DNA of 47,011 nt, from the NCBI RefSeq assembly GCF_004343255.1, contig NZ_SMDD01000007.1, positions 1-47,011 of the forward strand, given 5' to 3'. How positions within the stretch are numbered: position 1 is the first letter of the stretch; each line of letters opens with the position of its first letter. Both the position numbers and the translations under genes were made by a program. Shown in pieces: positions 44,378-47,011 of the stretch. The notes beneath the pieces were generated by a model that was not told where the DNA came from, did no database searches, and saw only the letters and a program-made list of their open reading frames with translations. This stretch comes from Laceyella sacchari (GTDB lineage Bacteria; Bacillota; Bacilli; Thermoactinomycetales; Thermoactinomycetaceae).

Positions 44378-46768
44378 ATGACCACCCCGCTCACCAAGCA
44401 CCCCAAGCGCATCCCGGTCTGGCGGACGCTGTTCATCACGCTCCTCCTGCTCTTCCTGTTGTCGGCCGGCACCGTCAGTCTCTTCGTGCTCCATCTACTC
44501 CCCCAGACAACTGGGGATGTGAAGTTACCTGGACTGAGAGCTCCTGTACAGGTGACACGTGATTCACAGGGAGTGCCGCATATCAAAGCGCAAAACGAGC
44601 AAGACCTGTACATGGCCCAAGGCTATGTCACCGCGCAAGACCGTCTCTTTCAAATGGACATGTCCCGGCGTTTGGCATCCGGTCAACTGAGTGAAGTGGT
44701 GGGAAAGTCCGCATTGGACAAGGATAAGTTTTTCCGAACGCTGGGATTGCGCCGGGCGGCTGAACGCTCTTACGAAGCTTACTCCGATGAAGCCAAACGC
44801 ATCTTGTCCGCTTACGCCAAAGGAGTAAATGCATATATCAATGAAGCCAAACAGAATCACCGATTGCCACTGGAATTCACCCTTGCCGGTTATGAACCAC
44901 GTCCTTGGACACCGGTCGATTCCCTAATCATCGGCAAATATATGGCGTATGACTTGGGCGGCAAATGGAAGGGGCAAGCGTTTCGCTACCTGATGCTGAT
45001 GCAATATCCACAAGCAAAAGCCCTGGATTTATTTCCGCCAGAAACGGACCGCACCATCCCCAGTAACCAATTGGCCGTCCCATCAAAACACGCGCTCTCC
45101 CAATTGACCGCCCATTTGGCCAAAGCTCCTTTCCCGATAGCGTACAACGGTAGCAACAACTGGGTTATCTCCGGTAGCAAAACAGCGACAGGCAAACCCC
45201 TGTTGGCCAACGATCCGCATCTGGGGCTTCATCTGCCATCCATCTGGTACCAAACCACATTAAGCGTAAGCAAACCGCACAGACAGGTAAGCGGCGTTGT
45301 TTTCGCCGGAGTTCCCGGCGTAATCTTGGGACATAATGAGGCTATCGCTTGGGGCGTCACCAACTTGGCCCCGGATGTGGAAGATCTTTACATCGAGAAA
45401 CGCCATCCACACAACCCTGATCTCTTTCTGTACAAAGGCAACTGGGAACAGGCGAAAATCATCACGGAAACCATCCTTGTGAAAGGACAACAGCCTGTGC
45501 AACACAAGGTGCGGATTACACGTCACGGCCCCATCGTCTCCGAATGGGCTGATCCTAAACAAAGCTTGCCAGCTGACACGGCCTTTGCCCTGCGCTGGAC
45601 CGCTTTGGAACCAACAACCGAATTTGAAGCAACTTTGCGAATCAACCGAGCGCGCAATTGGGAAGAGTTCAAAAAAGCATTAACCTATTTTGATGCGCCG
45701 GCCCAAAACTTCGTCTTCGCCGGTTCGGACGGCACCATCGCATACCGGGCCAACGGCAAAATTCCGGTACGCAAAGGAAACCGGGCTTTGCCTGTTCCCG
45801 GATGGACCGATGAATATGAGTGGAATAGCTTCATCCCTTGGGAAGAGTTGCCGACGATCGTCAACCCATCCAGCGGATACATCGCCACGGCCAACCACCG
45901 GGTGTTTTCGCATGAATATCCTCACCATATCGCCAGCACGTGGTCTCCTCCGTATCGAACCCAACGGATCCACGAAGTGCTTGCTAACAAAGACAAACTG
46001 ACGACAACGGACATGAAGCGCCTACAAAGCGACGAAAAAAACCTGCAAGCGGCCCGAATGGCCCCCTTGCTCTTGCGGCAACTAGACTTTAAGCGATTAT
46101 CCGACATCGAAAGAAGTGCCGCTCGCCTGATGGAAAAGTGGAACCATTATGACACCGCCGATGCAGCGGCACCATTTATCTACCACCTATGGATGGAAGA
46201 AATCAAACAACAATTGTACCGGCCGCTTCATCCGAAACTGGGGGAACTGTTTGATGAAAAAGACATCGTCGCCGACACCTTGCTTTCCCAAGCCGCACGC
46301 GGAGAAGAAAGTGACTGGGTGACTCAGGCAGGGGGGATCAAGAAACTGTGCACTGAAGCACTCCAACACGCCGTGAAGCGAGCCAGCAACTTGCAGGGGA
46401 ATGATCCCGGCACTTGGCGGTGGGGAGATTTCCACCAAATCACATTTACCCATCCACTCAGTGTGAAAAAGCCGCTCAATCTCCTATTCGATTCTGCCAG
46501 CTATCCGGTTGGTGGAAGCGAGCATACCGTACGAGCCATGGGTTGGAACAAACAAAACGGGAAAGTCGATCATGGCGCCTCTTGGCGTACAGTTGTCGAT
46601 GTTGGCAACTTAAACCAAGCCGAACACCTGTTGGGTCCTGGTCAATCGGGGCAGCTGGGTAGCGACTGGTATGATGACCAAACGGAAAACTGGGCGATGA
46701 ACCGTTACTACCACACCACCATCCAAGCCCCGGCCAACTCTGAACATCAGTTGCGGCTCGTTCCGTGA
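44378..46768 (+). CDS. Penicillin-acylase-family amidohydrolase
   Basis: An N-terminal-nucleophile hydrolase of family S45, made as a precursor that cuts itself. 796 residues: a basic start, one membrane segment at ~15-40, an alpha-chain region (VTRDSQGVPHIKAQNEQDLYMAQGYVTAQDRLFQMD), and the beta-chain start at Ser259 in NGSNNWVISGSKTATGKPLLANDPHL. VPGVILGHNEAIAWGVTN follows. It should act outside the membrane or at its outer face. Substrates in the family include penicillins and acyl-homoserine lactones; which applies is unknown. ATG at 44378; AGGAG is 12 bases upstream, rather far. Confidence 0.92.
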   Translation: MTTPLTKHPKRIPVWRTLFITLLLLFLLSAGTVSLFVLHLLPQTTGDVKLPGLRAPVQVTRDSQGVPHIKAQNEQDLYMAQGYVTAQDRLFQMDMSRRLASGQLSEVVGKSALDKDKFFRTLGLRRAAERSYEAYSDEAKRILSAYAKGVNAYINEAKQNHRLPLEFTLAGYEPRPWTPVDSLIIGKYMAYDLGGKWKGQAFRYLMLMQYPQAKALDLFPPETDRTIPSNQLAVPSKHALSQLTAHLAKAPFPIAYNGSNNWVISGSKTATGKPLLANDPHLGLHLPSIWYQTTLSVSKPHRQVSGVVFAGVPGVILGHNEAIAWGVTNLAPDVEDLYIEKRHPHNPDLFLYKGNWEQAKIITETILVKGQQPVQHKVRITRHGPIVSEWADPKQSLPADTAFALRWTALEPTTEFEATLRINRARNWEEFKKALTYFDAPAQNFVFAGSDGTIAYRANGKIPVRKGNRALPVPGWTDEYEWNSFIPWEELPTIVNPSSGYIATANHRVFSHEYPHHIASTWSPPYRTQRIHEVLANKDKLTTTDMKRLQSDEKNLQAARMAPLLLRQLDFKRLSDIERSAARLMEKWNHYDTADAAAPFIYHLWMEEIKQQLYRPLHPKLGELFDEKDIVADTLLSQAARGEESDWVTQAGGIKKLCTEALQHAVKRASNLQGNDPGTWRWGDFHQITFTHPLSVKKPLNLLFDSASYPVGGSEHTVRAMGWNKQNGKVDHGASWRTVVDVGNLNQAEHLLGPGQSGQLGSDWYDDQTENWAMNRYYHTTIQAPANSEHQLRLVP

Positions 46769-46826
46769 TATTGGAACATAACTAGCTGATATTATCAGAC
46801 ACCAGCTTTTTCGTTGGACAAATTAA

Positions 46827-46857
46827 AAACTGCCAATCCGATTTGGATTGGCAGTTT
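46827..46857. terminator. Terminator between the acylase gene and the 16S gene
   Basis: A 13-bp perfect stem AAACTGCCAATCC/GGATTGGCAGTTT with a 5-base loop. On plus TTTCTTGC follows; on minus TTTTTAATTTG follows, so it can stop transcripts from both sides. Confidence 0.85.
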
Positions 46858-46936
46858 CTTGCATTCCCTGAAAACTAAAGAGTGAGTATCACGTGACCCA
46901 AGAAAATGATCGATAATGCTCTAGAAAGAGCTCCTT

Positions 46937-47011
46937 AGAAAGGAGGTGATCCATCCCCACCTTCCGGTAGGGATACCTTGTTACGACTTCACCCCAATCA
47001 TCTGCCCCACC
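46937..47011 (-). rRNA. rrs: 16S ribosomal RNA, 3' end (partial)
   Basis: Read on minus the last ~75 bases are the universal 16S end: GGTGGGGCAGATGATTGGGG, GTCGTAACAAGGTA, GGATCACCTCCTTTCT with the anti-Shine-Dalgarno CCTCC. The rest lies beyond the window. Downstream on minus come only about 80 bases, including ACTCTTTAGTTTTCAGGGA, typical of rRNA spacer sequence, then a terminator and a convergent protein gene. No 23S follows. Confidence 0.97.

Overview
The window is about 47 kb of chromosomal DNA from a spore-forming Firmicute. Evidence for spores is direct: dipicolinate synthase (spoVFA/spoVFB), an SspH-type spore protein, a YmxH/YlmC-family protein and a Spo0E-family phosphatase. Gene order from rimP to rnj follows the Bacillus subtilis rimP-nusA-infB ... 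pnp-ylxY-mlpA-ymxH-spoVF-asd-dapG-dapA-rnjB locus. The moderate GC content, frequent TTG/GTG starts behind strong AGGAGG sites and the glyoxylate-shunt pair suggest a Thermoactinomycetaceae-like member of Bacillales. That family assignment is an inference, not a computed result.

Layout. (1) 1-4329, minus: the 5' part of a non-ribosomal peptide synthetase, read as half-condensation domain, Leu-specific adenylation domain, carrier, condensation domain and a second adenylation domain cut by the window edge. It has its own promoter. (2) 4.8-7.2 kb, minus: an M29 aminopeptidase, and an SPFH/prohibitin-like membrane protein overlapped by a newly spotted 56-residue membrane ORF. (3) 7.6-10.3 kb: alpha/beta hydrolase, a small coiled-coil protein, a histidine phosphatase and sspH. 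(4) 10.6-13.5 kb, plus: malate synthase and isocitrate lyase (glyoxylate shunt) behind two palindromic operator candidates; then an LD-carboxypeptidase on minus. (5) 14.5-19.5 kb: an accessory stretch with a pyrimidine-rich sRNA candidate, small ORFs, an MFS transporter preceded by a leader ORF that contains a terminator, and an AT-rich HNH endonuclease gene flanked by inverted copies of a degenerate ~70 bp repeat. (6) 19.6-40.4 kb, minus: an unbroken block of 21 genes for translation, RNA decay, cofactor and lysine/DAP/dipicolinate synthesis. (7) 40.8-46.8 kb: EamA transporter, oligoendopeptidase F, MsrB and a penicillin-acylase-family hydrolase. (8) 46.94 kb to the end: the 3' end of a 16S rRNA gene on minus, followed downstream by a terminator hairpin and not by 23S rRNA.

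Functionally, the minus block links ribosome assembly and translation initiation (RimP, NusA, RnpM, IF2, RbfA, TruB, S15) with RNA turnover (NrnA, PNPase, RNase J). It then runs into the aspartate pathway (Asd, DapG, DapA), whose product dihydrodipicolinate feeds DpaA/DpaB in the sporulating mother cell. A sigma-K-like promoter before spoVFA and a hairpin before asd suggest that the spore genes and the housekeeping lysine genes are expressed separately although adjacent.

The strongest leads for something new are the orphan 16S gene end, the MFS leader/attenuator, the HNH gene with its flanking inverted repeats, the half-C-domain NRPS start, and the small-membrane-protein/SPFH pair. No CRISPR array, tRNA gene or transposase was seen.
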